A DNA stretch of 64,000 nucleotides, taken from Gordius sp. MW1. Taxonomy: Eukaryota > Nematomorpha > Gordioida > Gordea > Gordiidae. Shown one piece after another: positions 33,585 to 44,648 of this stretch. Made by a program: the position numbers and the translations under genes. The stretch lies in assembly GCA_964036665.1 (NCBI GenBank), contig OZ038531.1, forward strand, positions 23,890,591 through 23,954,590. Direction: 5' to 3'. A model generated the notes under the pieces. It made no database searches. It saw only the letters and a list, made by a program, of their open reading frames with translations, and was not told where the DNA came from. Each line of letters opens with the position of its first letter. Position 1 is the first letter of the stretch.

Positions 33585-33995
33585 TTAAAAAGCTTAATGG
33601 CGGCCGGACCAAAGGTCCCAGAGCACGAGGCTAAGATATGGGTAAAGATATTAGTGGGTAGGAGGGCCTGGTATTTTACCGTTTTACGGTCTTTATTGAA
33701 GGTTAAAGGGTTGTAGTTCTGGTTAGATGGGGCGAAAATGTCTATGCACGTGAAATCCCATTTAAGGGGTAGACCATTTTGCCAATAGATCAGGGTAGAG
33801 CCGTCTGGTCGCATCCTTCCTTCCAACGAAGGGTCTGACGGCTCTAAAACGGACGGAAAATTGGCTTTTTAAAGAGCGGCTTGGATAAGGCTATTGACCT
33901 TTCCCTGCCTTATGTATTTAAATTTATTATAAAAGCGGGGGTGCCTTGCATAAATGTATACCTTCTGGCAGCAGTTTTAAACACCTAATTATAAA
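33585..33995 (-). pseudogene. Relic of the RT C-terminal region (copy C)
   Basis: Minus strand, 81-codon frame at 33581-33826: MEGRMRPDGSTLIYWQNGLP, then KWDFTCIDIFAPSNQNYN and a segment ending SGTFGPAAIKLF. The 'RPDG-T' and 'WD-T--D--APS' blocks are better kept than in copy A. Upstream (33830-33960) the sequence matches copy A as well. Confidence 0.62.
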
Positions 33996-34385
33996 ACCCC
34001 AGGTCGAGGTTAGGTCCCCTTAAGGTTTCAACACCTATGATTCATTTTTTATATCTAAATTTAAATACTAAATTATAGTCACTAATAATTTTTTTTATTA
34101 AGTTTATATATATATATATATATTAAAAATAGTTCAAATAAATTTTTTTAATAGCAAATTATGTATAGAATCTATAAATTTTGCTTTCTAATAATTTATT
34201 ATTTTATTTAATAGAATTAATATGCTGCCATCTACATTGTGTCATATTTTTATAACACATTTCTCCACTTCCCTGTGTATCTATATTCTGTGATATACAC
34301 ACCTTGTTTTTTTAATAATTTTTTTATGGACACAAAATAACAGCATATAAAAAATTTTCAAATTCATTAAATATAAAGATCGTAG
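33996..34385. other. No gene supported
   Basis: Includes a (TA)n run near 34110. On the minus strand at 34330-34235 a 30-codon stretch with three Cys is flanked by AG, but it does not fit the EB spacing, so I do not call it. Confidence 0.4.
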
Positions 34386-34860
34386 TCTAAAAGGGGTCAG
34401 TCGGCAAAGCGATAATTGTATTAATTATTTTAGATTGTATAAATAATAAGATGGCCTGGCTTTGTACGGCCCGTGCAGGCCTCTAGAATGCATATAAAAG
34501 GTCTATAGCGGCGAGTCGAAGAAGAAAAATCTGTTCAAGCATTGAGCAGATTGCCCGAGTAGAAACTCGAATAGATAGCAGATTTATCAGAAGCTTTTGC
34601 TACTAGTGACTTTAAAAATTTACTCATATTATATATCATAAATCAATTAAGAACTTTGCCCCCCTTGACCCTACCCCCATCTTCCACCCTCTCGATTCCC
34701 TAGACGAAGGGGGAAGGGGGAACTTTTTTTACCCTCTTTCTGATTTGCCCCCCGCCCTTCCTTTTTACCCTGTCACTTACCAAAATAGGCGAGAGACATT
34801 TGCCACCCCCCGCCCCAATTATTTTGCCCCTCTTCTTCCACCCTCTCCCTCCTCCAGCCT
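34386..34860. mobile_element. hAT fragments: GGGC-type end and a left arm of the TAGAG family
   Basis: 34395-34484 has GGTCAGTCGGC and ends GGCCCGTGCAGGCCTCTAG, a near-terminal relic of the 13-kb type composite. From about 34490, GGCGAGTCGAAGAAG, GATTGCCCGAGTAGAAACTC and ACTTTGCCCCCC match the left arm of the element at 49379. A poly-C/G mixture follows to 34860. Confidence 0.5.
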
Positions 34861-37139
34861 CTATTAATGTTTTGATCTCGTCTCGGTCTCGACAGAAAAA
34901 CATGTCTTGGAAACGATTATGAATATCTTGATCTCGTTTAAGTCTAGAAAAATATCGACCTCGTCTCGTCTCGACGAGAATTTATGACTTATCGACTTTG
35001 GAAAAATAACTTTACGACACAAATTTTCATTTATTAAAATTATTAAATAGGTGTTAGAAAAATCCAAATGGCAAACCTTTATATTTTTAAAAAACAATAC
35101 ACAAAATTTTTAAAGATTTAGCGCCACACGACATCTCACTGATAATATGGTATAAACTAATTCCTAAAGATAACATTTTCTAAAGTGTAAATTGAAAAAA
35201 ACTATAAATTAATTTGAAGTATAGTACGAAAGGACCGCTTTTTGTTTAATATATAAAATAGCATAATTGTGCATTAAATATAGAATTTAATAATGGTGCT
35301 TATTGACACTTTTTAGATTTGAGATTAAACCAGTCTCTTGTGTTTCAAAGCTGAACTTATATGTAGTAAATATACAAACTGATTGTTAAATTTAAGCCTT
35401 ATTAAATTTTAAAACAAATTATAACATTTGCATCAAATTCTCTATGTCTGTCTAATATAAAAGACTTAGAAATTTATAAGTTCACCTAACAAAATTCATT
35501 AATAACAAATTGGTATTCTAGATAATCACTTTTCAATTCTAAGTTTTTGCCATTATATATTTATTTATCTTGTGTGTTTATTAATTTTATATTGCACAAT
35601 TGCCACAATTATTGAAATATAGTAAACTCGTATGCACCTACGAACCCCAGTTTATAATGAGAAAAGTAATGCATATGACAAATGTATTCAGATTATGTGT
35701 TTTTAAGATTAAAAATGTGGAAGTTATAATATAGGTTGAAGCATAAAAACTTTTAGAAAACTCATTATTTTATCTATTACCGTGTCCTCGAATACTCAAT
35801 TGTACTTTTGAAATCGTTAGGCAGAGACAAATGACAGGGTGGTAAAAACAACTCAAGATAAACTGGCCTCTTCTTCTTTGTCAGTTATTTGGTCCTACAG
35901 CGGTGGGATATGTTTCAAATTTCTTCCATCTTAACCGTGTGAGTGCCGTGTCTTGACTGATCTCTTTTGTTTTCATAACTTTATCGATTTGCCTTTCCAC
36001 GTTACACAGGGTCGTCCTCTTCCTCTCTTTCCCGGTACCTCCATGTCCAGTAATATTCAATTTAGGACCACCTTCGCCGATTTTCGTTAATCATGTCCGC
36101 CATAGGTTCAATAGCCATAAGTCATTCGTCATATGGTCGAGCTTAGTATACCCCAAGCTCCACAGTATCATTCTCATCTCTGTGGCTTGTGATAGCTTTC
36201 CTTCCGTGGTGTTTAATGCCCATGTTTCACTTTCATAGGGTAACACCGGTCTTACGATAGATTTGTAAGCTTAGCTGTTCAACTATATTGGCATTTTCTT
36301 GCCGCACGTTACACCGGATATACTCCGCCATTTAAGCCATCCTTTTTGGATCCGATGTGGCAGGTTAAAAAACGCCAGGATATTTGTGCGCCGCAATTTG
36401 ATTGGTTAGATTCAAATTTGATAAATATGATTAGCGTAAATGTACTTTACACGTGGAGTGGAGCGTATTTCAATTGGTTTCCTATCGCGTTTTCAATTGA
36501 ATAGCATTCAGGATATTTGTACAGGATATTTGTACATTACCAATTCTTACCAAATAACCATTTAACTTAATCCCTTTGATTTAGTTATACTTTATAGGAA
36601 CTAAAAAGGCCAAATATTAGAAAACCACTAAATTTTGCCAAGTATCCATCATATTTTTCCAGGATATTTGTACACGATATTTGTACACTACTAATTCTTA
36701 CCAAGTAACCATTTAACTTAATAACTTTGATGTAATTATACTTTAATAGTAAGTTAAAAGGCCAAATATTAGAAAACCACTAAATTTTGCCAAGTATCCA
36801 TTATCCACTTATACTTTCATAGGAACTTAAAAGGTAAAATATTATACTTTATTAACAACTCATTTAATTTATAACCAGTATTACTAACTAAATAAAACTC
36901 TTTTTTGCAATATTGTTCATAATCATATAGATATTGTTTTTCAAGATACATATTAATACATTAAATTTTGCAAACAACTACACTTAATTTATAGCCAATA
37001 TTATTTACTAAATAAAACTCTTTTTTGCATTATTGTTCATAATATAGATATTGTTTTTCAAGATACATATTAATAAATTAAATTTTGCAAACAACTATCA
37101 CTTAATTTATAACCAATCTACTATATCCCAGTTATTATC

Positions 37140-37381
37140 CACCCATCTTCTAGTTCGCAATATCTGGTGGAGAAAGAGATGTGGACACTGGAGGTTTGGT
37201 CCACAGAATTGATATAATCCCAGCGGCCACAGTTTTTAAAATAAATATATATGTTTATTCTTATCAATTGGGCAAATGGGCTGTTTATACACCGAAATTG
37301 AAAGACGAATTATCAACTCATAATATTTATTTACATCATCGTATCAATTATTTTCTATATATATTGGATTGTAACGAATAA
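37140..37381 (+). pseudogene. OTU-like cysteine protease C-terminal fragment
   Basis: A 66-codon frame from 37181 contains AATVFKINIYVYSYQLGKWAVY and IYLHHRINYFLYIL. This looks like the C-terminal half of an OTU domain ('EI.A.A..~.I.VY...W..Y', then 'IYL.H...HY..V'). The expected catalytic His before the aromatic residue is Tyr here, and the N-terminal Cys region is absent. OTU domains accompany several eukaryotic transposons. The homology is by eye only. Confidence 0.45.
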
Positions 37382-37429
37382 ATTTATTTCCACCTAATGA
37401 TTCGATCTATAAAATTAAACATCAAACAG

Positions 37430-37680
37430 AGAAATATCCTAAAAATTTAGACAGAAATTTATAAAAAATCAAAAAATTTAGACAGAAATTTATAGATCAA
37501 CATAGAAATACTAAAAAATTTAGACAGAAACTTGAGAAAAATTAAACAATTTAGACAGAAATTTATAGAATATCCTCAAATTTAGACATAAATTAGAATA
37601 TCAAAAAATTTAGACAGAAACTTGAAAAATATTACAAAATTTAGACAGAAATTAATAAATAAAACAGAGAATTATTAAAA
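37430..37680. repeat. Minisatellite of AATTTAGACAGAAA
   Basis: About eight copies of AA(A/T)TTTAGACAGAAA(T/C)TT with AT-rich spacers of 10-30 bases, within the OTU-bearing insertion. Confidence 0.8.
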
Positions 37681-39039
37681 AATTAAAATCAAAATTATTT
37701 AGACATTTTTAGTCATAATTAGTTATATTTTATTAAACTATTTAGATAGAATTAATAATTATATATGCAACACGTAATTGACGTGTGTAAAAATTTCAAA
37801 TTGTATCTGTCATTAGAACGTGATTGACGTGTATAAGCGTATTTCCTACTTAGCGCACAAACTCAACCTTACACCGGGCATTGACTTTTGTTGCCCAACC
37901 TCCCTCTTAATGTAGCATCGGGGTGAGGTATGTAAACATGTCTACATTTGGTACTTTAGATGGTAATCCAGCTCTGTAACATTCATTCCCATGTTTACCG
38001 TGATTCGGTCGTTGACCCCTAAACCATTCAGGCAAGCGCTTTGACCACATTTTGGCTTCTTCCAATACTTTCTCCTTTGTTTCTTTGCCTAGTACTTATC
38101 ATCGGCAGCATACACAATGGCGATGGCTTTTGAATGTCTCTCGTAATCGTCTCTATAATTACATTAAATAGAAAGGAACTTAAAGCAGATCCTTGATGGA
38201 ATCCAATTGTAACCAGAATAGGTTTTGAGTCTACAACTGTTGTCCTAACGCAAAAATTTGAGGGTTCTTATATATTTTTCTTTAGCCGTATATATGCGTC
38301 AGGGATATTTTGTCTCCTAAGGATACCACATTAAACGCGAGGGAGTGTCTTAAACTTTCTCCTAGTATATAAAGACCAAATGTAGGTCTCTTCTCTTTTC
38401 ACCATATTTATCCATCATTTGTCTTGGGGCGAGGATTGGTTCGATTGTGGATTTGTCGGCCACAAATCTGAATAGCCGATGTTTTCACCTCGTTTTTCTT
38501 GTTACTAAGAGCCTTTATATAAGCTTCAAGGAGTGGCAAGTTTGCTTGATACCTCTATAATTGCCACAGCCCTAAGGGTCTTTCCTTTAAACAAGGGTAT
38601 AATCGTGCTTGCTGTCCATTGATAAGGAATTCGCTCTTCTACCAATACTAGTTAAGGAGGATCGTCATGGACGCTCATTCACAGCATCCGAGCAATGCTT
38701 CTATGGGTATTTAATCTAAGTCATGCTTTTATTTTTTGCATCTTGTTCATTTGTGTCCTAACTTTTTTATCCTCAAAGAGTTCGACCATACTTATTTTTG
38801 ATTTCTCTTCTCGTTTTTGACTATTTAAAGAACTGCGACACCTCGACTTTTCTTCTCCCTATCTCCAATTTTTACATAAGCCTATCGTCCCCTTTATGGC
38901 CTTTTGTTTGCCATCTAGGTGTACGCGGCAATCTTCGCTATTGCAACGGCCTTTTTGGTGGCTATCTTTGCCTCTCTATACTCTTATAATCCTCCGACCT
39001 TTGATCTATGGCACCGTCTATATAGATTTTTCTTTCTTT

Positions 39040-39579
39040 CTATGACATCCCTAACCGATTTACTAGTTCCCTATTCATAAATTTGCCTCCTTTGGTTTGT
39101 CCAAGATCACAAATAGCTATTTTCGTTATGTATTTAGTTAGCGTCTTCCAATCCTCGTCTACGTTCCTTTTCAAACTCCTTGCATTCAGGAGTTGCCTGG
39201 CAATTTCTTCTCTCGGTATTAATTTGCAATCTTTGAAACCCCATAAGTCCTTTCGCCGTATGAACAGATAGTTAATTAAAATGCTTCTCACTTGCATAAG
39301 TCACAATCTGATCCTCGTGATTTGAAAATAGGTGTTAAAAATAGCCATGTCGTATGCTTTGGATAATTGGAGAAGTTTTTCTCCTTCTTTGTTCTTCAGA
39401 CGATGGCCATAGCCTCCTTGATTAAGTTCATATTCGAGGCGATGAGCCGAGAAATCAGCGCCAATAATTAGCCTTACTTCCTCTCCTATTCCTTGTATTT
39501 CCTTTCTAATGAATCTAAGAATAAATCTTTCTCTGATTCCATACACAAAATTTGGAAGGGGAGGATCATATGCGCACAT
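39040..39579 (-). pseudogene. AP-endonuclease domain of the minus-strand RTE LINE
   Basis: Two frames. 39301-39579 reads EEVRLIIGADFSAHR, GGYGHRLKNKEGEKLLQL and NTYFQ, where active RTE endonucleases have G-D-x-N-A-H-V/L and GG-G-G--N-EG-. The Asn of the GDFNAH motif is Ser here. 39040-39297 continues with DYLFIRRKDL-equivalent and CKLIP(R)EEIA, the C-terminal endonuclease blocks, but the usual S-x-H-x-L motif is lost. The enzyme would nick target DNA for target-primed reverse transcription. Confidence 0.78.
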
Positions 39580-40529
39580 AACCGTTAGGAGGCCCTTGAT
39601 CTGAAATCTTCACCCATACCTGTCTGAACAACGCTTGACTTCCACCACCTTGTTGAACGACTCGCTTAGAACAATACCGATCGCGTTTCTAAGATTTGGT
39701 GACCAACTGCAGAATTGTTTTATTTATTCTCCTAACTCCCAAGCTTTAGTTCCATTCCACTCGTCTCTTATAGGCACGTTGTGTAGCTTTCTTCTTTTTA
39801 GCATCTGTGCGACCTCGATGGTCTTTTCCGTCAATGTTCCCACCAGCCGTTATTCGGATTCATTCCACAACTATTCTTCTTAAATGCTTCGTTGTGAGTT
39901 GGACTGTTACCCTAGTGTATTTATTACATTGCGTGTGGAGAACGCCCTAGCTTTCTGTTGTAAAGTTTTGTTTTTTAAAATTGCTTTTCGACCTGACGCC
40001 GAACCTCCAACTTTTGCACACGAGTTGGGATCGACATAGGTAAACTTGTATAATTAAAACTAACTGACCACCAATTTCTAATTACCGCATCATGCAGGTG
40101 CGAAACTGCGAAATTCAAATATGCTTTAATTACTAGTCTATCAAAACTCATTCTAAGTCTAAAATTTTGTAACATTTAATAATGCTAAGAAAATAAATAT
40201 GTGATAAATATATTATTGAATAGTTACCTACCCAAAAGGCCATATGTACCAAATAAACTATAATTGCCAAACTTTAAAAATTTTGCAAAAACATATAATA
40301 TTTCTAAACCTGGGTGTTATTTTAGTGTCAATTTTATTCCTATCATATTGTTTTATATTTAATACCTTAAATGTAAATCATGTTAAAATACACAATAATT
40401 TACTAAAACCTAATGATCAATAAAAAGTCGAGATCTCGCCAAAAATATCCCGTATCGTCTCGTCTTGATATCAAAATTCTCGTCTCGATCTCGGATCAGC
40501 TTTTCAAATTCGTCTCGTCTACTTTTTTG

Positions 40530-41224
40530 CTTAGGCAGCTTATTCGCATGCAAGACCCGTACCTCGACAGCGCCCTTCAGTCCATTTATGGCCTTTTCTT
40601 ATAAAATTTTATTCATATAATAATTAATACAATATATATACACAAGGTAAATAGAACTTAAGTATATCATTCATAACGTGAATAAACATAGATTATATAA
40701 CATGGGACAAATACACGACACAAAATAATCCTTATTTAAAAAATATCGTTTGATCTTCATACGGTGCCTGCTCGAACCTCTCCAGAAATTTAAATTTACA
40801 ACAGATGTCTGCCGGGGTCGGGCATTCTGGTCTGTGTATCAAATACCAAACAAAATATCATTTTGACACTCTATTATTATGAATGTCTGACAGTTTATTT
40901 TGTTCAGAATTCCATCTTACACCTGAAAAGGCCCAAAAAGTGTCGAAAAAGTTAACCTATCTTACGAATAGGTTAAATTATAGATAAACATATCGAATTG
41001 TTAAAAAGAATAACATAAGGAATTAAACGTCCTAAGTTGTGGAATAATTGCCATATCAATTCAATTTGTTGTGTTATAGAGATTAAAGTAGTTAACATAA
41101 ACCAGAGGCTTGGCTCGTGGTGAGGAGAAAGAGTAGGGGGGGGGCCGAGATTTTGACTTGCAACTCTTTGAATTTCCTTTAAACTTGCGCCTAATTTTAA
41201 GGTACTATCTTTGCTAATCTATGG
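40530..41224 (-). other. Spacer between inverted element copies; possible Cys-rich exon at 40760-40825
   Basis: No transposon is recognised here. On the minus strand, after TTGATACACAG (about 40827), a short open stretch reads PECPTPADICCKFKFLE with a possible GT donor. A C-P-x-x-x-D-x-CC signature recalls the end of clip domains in insect serine-protease homologues. It is too short to be sure and is not linked in phase to the EB exons. Confidence 0.3.
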
Positions 41225-42388
41225 TAGTGATGCGAAAAAATCAATAAAATTCTGAAGCTGACCCGAGATCGAGACGAGAATTTTGATTCGAGACGAGACG
41301 ATACGAGATTTTTTCATCGAGATCTCGACTTTTTATTTATCTTAGATATTAATAAATTTAAGAGTATTTTAATTTACATGATTAATACTTAAGGTATAAA
41401 TATAAATCAATATGATAGAAATATATTTAAAAATATAATAAGTCCTAACTGTAATAAAAAAAATATAATATTGTTTGCAAAAAGTTTTAAATTTGCCAAA
41501 TACAGTTCATGTAATTTCAGTATGGATGGCCCGTAGGGTATGTGAATAATTTAATAAATTTATCACATATTTGTATCCTTAGCGTTATTAAATGTTACAA
41601 AAATTTAAAATTAAAATAAGTTCTGATGGAGTAGTAAATATTACTAAAGCATATTTGAATTGTGCAGGTTCTCATCCTGCATGATGCGGTGATTATAAAT
41701 TGGTGGTCAATTAGTTTAAATAATTATACAGGCTAAGCTAATGTGACTTGAAATTTTTGAGCATCCTAGCGTCGTTTGTGCCTGCTTAACAATTTCAAAA
41801 GTCCAATTGAGCATTGGATGACACGGTAATAGATTAAATCACGAGTTTTCTAGAGGTTTTATGATTCAACTTATAGTGTAACTCTCAAATTTTTAAACGT
41901 AAATAAGACATTATGTGAATATATTGTTTTGTCATATGCATTGCTTTCATATAATTAACTGGGTTGGCAGGTGCATTCGAATTTACTATAATTTCTATAA
42001 TTGTGGCAATTGTGCAATTATAAATAACACACGAACTTATACTGTACTAGATAAATAATTATTTAATGACAAAGTTAGTTAGAATTGAAAGGTAATAATT
42101 AAGAATACAAATTTAATTATAATGATTTTGTTCATAAAATAAAATACGTGCACTTTAATTTAAAGTTTAAAACGTTATGTGCTGCTATTATTGTTTTTAC
42201 AACGTTTTAATAGGTGTAACTAGTTATCAATTCCGTAAATAATAATCAAAAGTCACCACTTTGCGATTTATAACGCTATAGTAAACAAGCAATAAGCTCT
42301 ATGGGATATAATTTATGATGGTAATATAATAAAACGTTTGCCTCAAGTATGTTAAGGGCAACTTTGACGCTTTAGCCAGAGTTAATAA

Positions 42389-42590
42389 GGGGTCTCAATT
42401 TGCTCAAATATATAATTAAGTCAAATATAGCTAAACTTATAAATATCTAAGTCTATTTATATTTGACAGTCAAAGCGTATTTGTTACGGGGTGTCAATTT
42501 GCTCAAATATATAACTAAGTCAAATATAAAACTTATAAATTTTTAAGTCTATTTATATTTGAAAGTCACAGTGAATTTGGTACAAATTTT
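42389..42590. repeat. Tandem duplication, ~98-bp unit
   Basis: Two successive units start GGGGT(C/G)TCAATTTGCTC (42389 and 42487) and continue alike through TAAGTCAAATATA and GTCTATTTATATTTGA. Part of element X. Confidence 0.75.
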
Positions 42591-42650
42591 AAAATTTGCT
42601 TGAACTATAAAAACTAATAACTCTTTAATCTAACAATCAGTTAGTATTTT

Positions 42651-43379
42651 AATGGATAAATTTTCGGGAATTGTCGAGGGTGTTAAAAAGTAATTATAAT
42701 TATTATAATAATATTTCGTCCTATTTAAGGACATCTTCGGATTAAAATTAAATAGAATTACAAAATAAAATCATTTTAAGGAACAACAATATGAACAACA
42801 TTATAATAAGTCAGAAACCCAACAGATCTTTACTAAATATTATACAAAATAATTACCAATCATCTCCTACTACAAACAACTTAATATATAAGAATACTTG
42901 TAATGATTGCAATAATTTCTATATTGGTGAAACAAAAAGAGATTTTAGAACACGATTCAAGGAACATCTAGCGGCTTATATCGCTCAAACGCAAATTTAA
43001 CCTCCGTTTCAAATCATTTATTACAACTAAATCACGGAAACAATTTAAAAACAACCATTTTAGTTAACACCGAGACCTATTTTGAAAGAAAAACCCTAGA
43101 GTCCTTTTTCATTCGAAGATTACACCCAACACTCAATGAAGATATGGGTTAAGAGAACCTGTATCCTTTCTTACATTATAATATTAACCTCCCTTTAGAA
43201 CGTTCGATTTAATTGTATTATTTTATTTTATTTTGTAATTCTATTTTATTTTAATCCGAAGATGTCCTTAAATAGGACGAAATATTATTATAATAATTAT
43301 AATTTCTTTTTAACACCCTCGACAATTCCCGAAAATTTATCCATTAAAAACATCGAATATGAGGGTAAAAATCTTCTAA
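42651..43379 (+). mobile_element. Penelope-like element, 5'-truncated, with inverted terminal repeats
   Basis: The ends are inverted copies of ~120 bp (42651-42770 and, reversed, 43357-43215), with about 25 extra bases at the right side only. A 13-bp target duplication AATCAGTTAGTAT lies at 42635-42647 and 43380-43392. The coding part is the GIY-YIG endonuclease tail. Each arm has a hairpin GTCCTTAAATAGGAC followed by GAAA and preceded by CCGAAGA, close to the hammerhead core CTGANGA...GAAA with one changed core base. Confidence 0.8.
42791..43152 (+). pseudogene. GIY-YIG endonuclease domain of the Penelope-like element
   Basis: The frame from 42791 reads NLIYKNTCNDCNNFYIGETK followed by RDFRTRFKEHLAAY. 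This has the zinc-ligand-like C-x2-C just before the GIY-YIG core (here YIGET) and the conserved Arg/His helix. A frameshift near 42990 leads to NANLTSVSNHLLQLNHGNN and TYFERKTLESFFIRRLHPTL before the TAA at 43150. The C-terminal endonuclease is what distinguishes Penelope-like elements. The RT domain that should precede it is missing. Confidence 0.85.
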
Positions 43380-43824
43380 AATCAGTTAGTATATTTATTA
43401 CATAGAAGTTTCAGCTCTAAAAACTCACAAGGTTACTCGCTGAAACTCAACTCTAATAAGTGTCAAACACCACCATTTAATTCTAAATGTAATGCACAAT
43501 TATGCTATGGTCCTTTCGTACTATAATTCAAATTAATTTTTAGTTATTTTAATTTGCACTGTCCATAGAAAATTTTATCTTTAGGAAATATTTCATATCT
43601 TTGAATTGTCAGTGAGAGTCGTGATGGGCTAAATTTTAAAGATTAATTCAAAAATATATATGTTTGCTATTTGAATTAATAACACTTATTTAATATATTT
43701 ATTAAGTCGAGAATTCTCGTCGAGATCGAGATTTTTTATAAATTGAGACGAACGAGATCGAGATTTTCATAATCGTTCCCGAGACGAGATTTTTCTTTTG
43801 AGACCGAAACGAGACGAGATTAAT

Positions 43825-43937
43825 TGTAATATAATAGATTAATATATTGTATTTATATATAAGTTTAAGCTCGTTGTTCCTAGTGTAAAATACACGATTG
43901 TTATCATATGTTTTAAGTTTATTATATTTGCATAATA
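43825..43937 (+). repeat. 5' LTR of gypsy copy 3 (truncated)
   Basis: Matches the first ~115 bp of 47228-47366, including TTGTTCCTAGTGTA and ATTTGCATAATAAAGC, then is lost at the gag junction. Internal AATAAA is shared by both LTRs. Confidence 0.85.
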
Positions 43938-44284
43938 AAGCTTTTGATGATTTGTAGAAAATTGCTGAAGAAATGGAATTAGGAAGAAATGAAGTAGTAA
44001 ATCATGAAATAGATGTAGTATATCAAAAGTCTAAGCCAAAATTCAAACATTTCACCACAAAGAAATTTTTTCACCAAGGATCATCATCTACTAAAAGATG
44101 TGAGAGGTGTGGAAAGGTGCATGAAGTTAACAAGTGCCCAGCATTTTTTAAAGAATGCTATAAATGCCACAGAAGGGGACACTTTGCAAAATTTTGTCAA
44201 ACAGAATCTGTCAATATGATTAACACTTTACATGTAAAAATATTACACAAGTTTGGGGATGAAGAAACCATATATCAAGGTTAA
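43938..44284 (+). pseudogene. gag C-terminal part of gypsy copy 3 with two zinc knuckles
   Basis: The frame from 43973 ends in CERCGKVHEVNKCPAF and CYKCHRRGHFAKFC: the first is C-x2-C-x3-H-x4-C and the second the canonical C-x2-C-x4-H-x4-C. This is the RNA-binding nucleocapsid region. The capsid part is deleted upstream. Confidence 0.85.
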
Positions 44285-44648
44285 TATCAACCAAAAACTG
44301 TGCAAGATGCTTTTCGACATCGGAGCAGCAGTTTCAATTATAAACCAAGAAATTTATAATTTGATTCATAATCCAACTCTTGAAGAATGCCCTAAATTAA
44401 GATCTTTTGGAGATCATCCTATACCAATATTAGGAAAAACAAAAGTTAAAGTTCTACTGGGTCTCAAAGCTTTAACATTACCAGTTGTTGTAACTACGGC
44501 AAACGAAAGAGCAATATTTGGTCTTGATTGGATAAAAGCGTTTAACCTTGACCTTCCAGGAGAAGTTTTAATCAACAAAAAAAATGAATTAGATTCCCAA
44601 TTACGTACACAGTATCAAGCTATATTTAGAATAGCCCTGAAATTATAA
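44253..44648 (+). pseudogene. Aspartic protease of gypsy copy 3, active-site mutant
   Basis: The 131-codon frame overlaps the end of gag in another frame, as is normal. MLFDIGAAVSIINQEIYN shows the catalytic D-T/S-G changed to D-I-G. The distal ANERAIFGLDWIKAF block (the 'LG-DWL' motif) and LDLPGEV follow. This is the region deleted from gypsy copy 1. Confidence 0.82.

Larger units (their letters stand above)
36355..37880. mobile_element. Unknown transposon with an OTU-like gene fragment, inserted in the LINE
   Basis: Comparison with the uninterrupted LINE at 57.08-57.12 kb places the junctions after GGATCCGA (about 36356) and before CCGGGCATTGAC (about 37877). Near the ends, TTTGTGCGC (left) faces GCGCACAAA (right). 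Inside are two tandemly duplicated blocks (36505-36800 and 36860-37100), a degraded OTU-like frame (37140-37381) and a minisatellite (37430-37680). I cannot assign a superfamily. Confidence 0.55.
35855..40025 (-). mobile_element. RTE-like LINE on the minus strand, split by an unknown insertion
   Basis: Minus-strand order is correct for RTE: start of the AP endonuclease (LTEKTIEVAQMLKRRKLHNV, about 39860), endonuclease core and C-terminus (39579-39040), RT (about 38800-37900), then after the insertion the C-terminal tail (36350-35860). Its nucleotide sequence matches the plus-strand copy at 56.4-57.6 kb, including the segment that spans the insertion. All parts are frameshifted. It is the most complete LINE in the window. 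Confidence 0.82.
34862..40529 (+). mobile_element. TCTCG-rich hAT-like element X (copy 1), carrying an RTE LINE
   Basis: The left end is a cluster of TCTCGTCTCGGTCTCG words (34872-34970) and the right end a similar cluster (40425-40525). The interior, apart from the LINE, matches the inverted copy at 41225-47389 over more than a kilobase: for example TATAGTACGAAAGGACC and GCATAATTGTGCATTA at 35220-35275. The termini of this copy are damaged. The hAT assignment comes from the better end of copy 2. The LINE insertion is 35855-40025. Confidence 0.65.

Noticed and set aside
34235-34330. Possible extra Cys-containing minus-strand exon
   Set aside because: Three Cys with spacing unlike the EB modules, no convincing donor, and phase not testable.
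34700-34903. 67-codon minus-strand frame with Gly/Lys-rich sequence
   Set aside because: It is translated from the poly-C arm of a hAT fragment.
37430-37680. AATTTAGACAGAAA repeats as a CRISPR-like array
   Set aside because: The units are short with irregular, AT-rich spacers in a eukaryotic transposon; this is a minisatellite.
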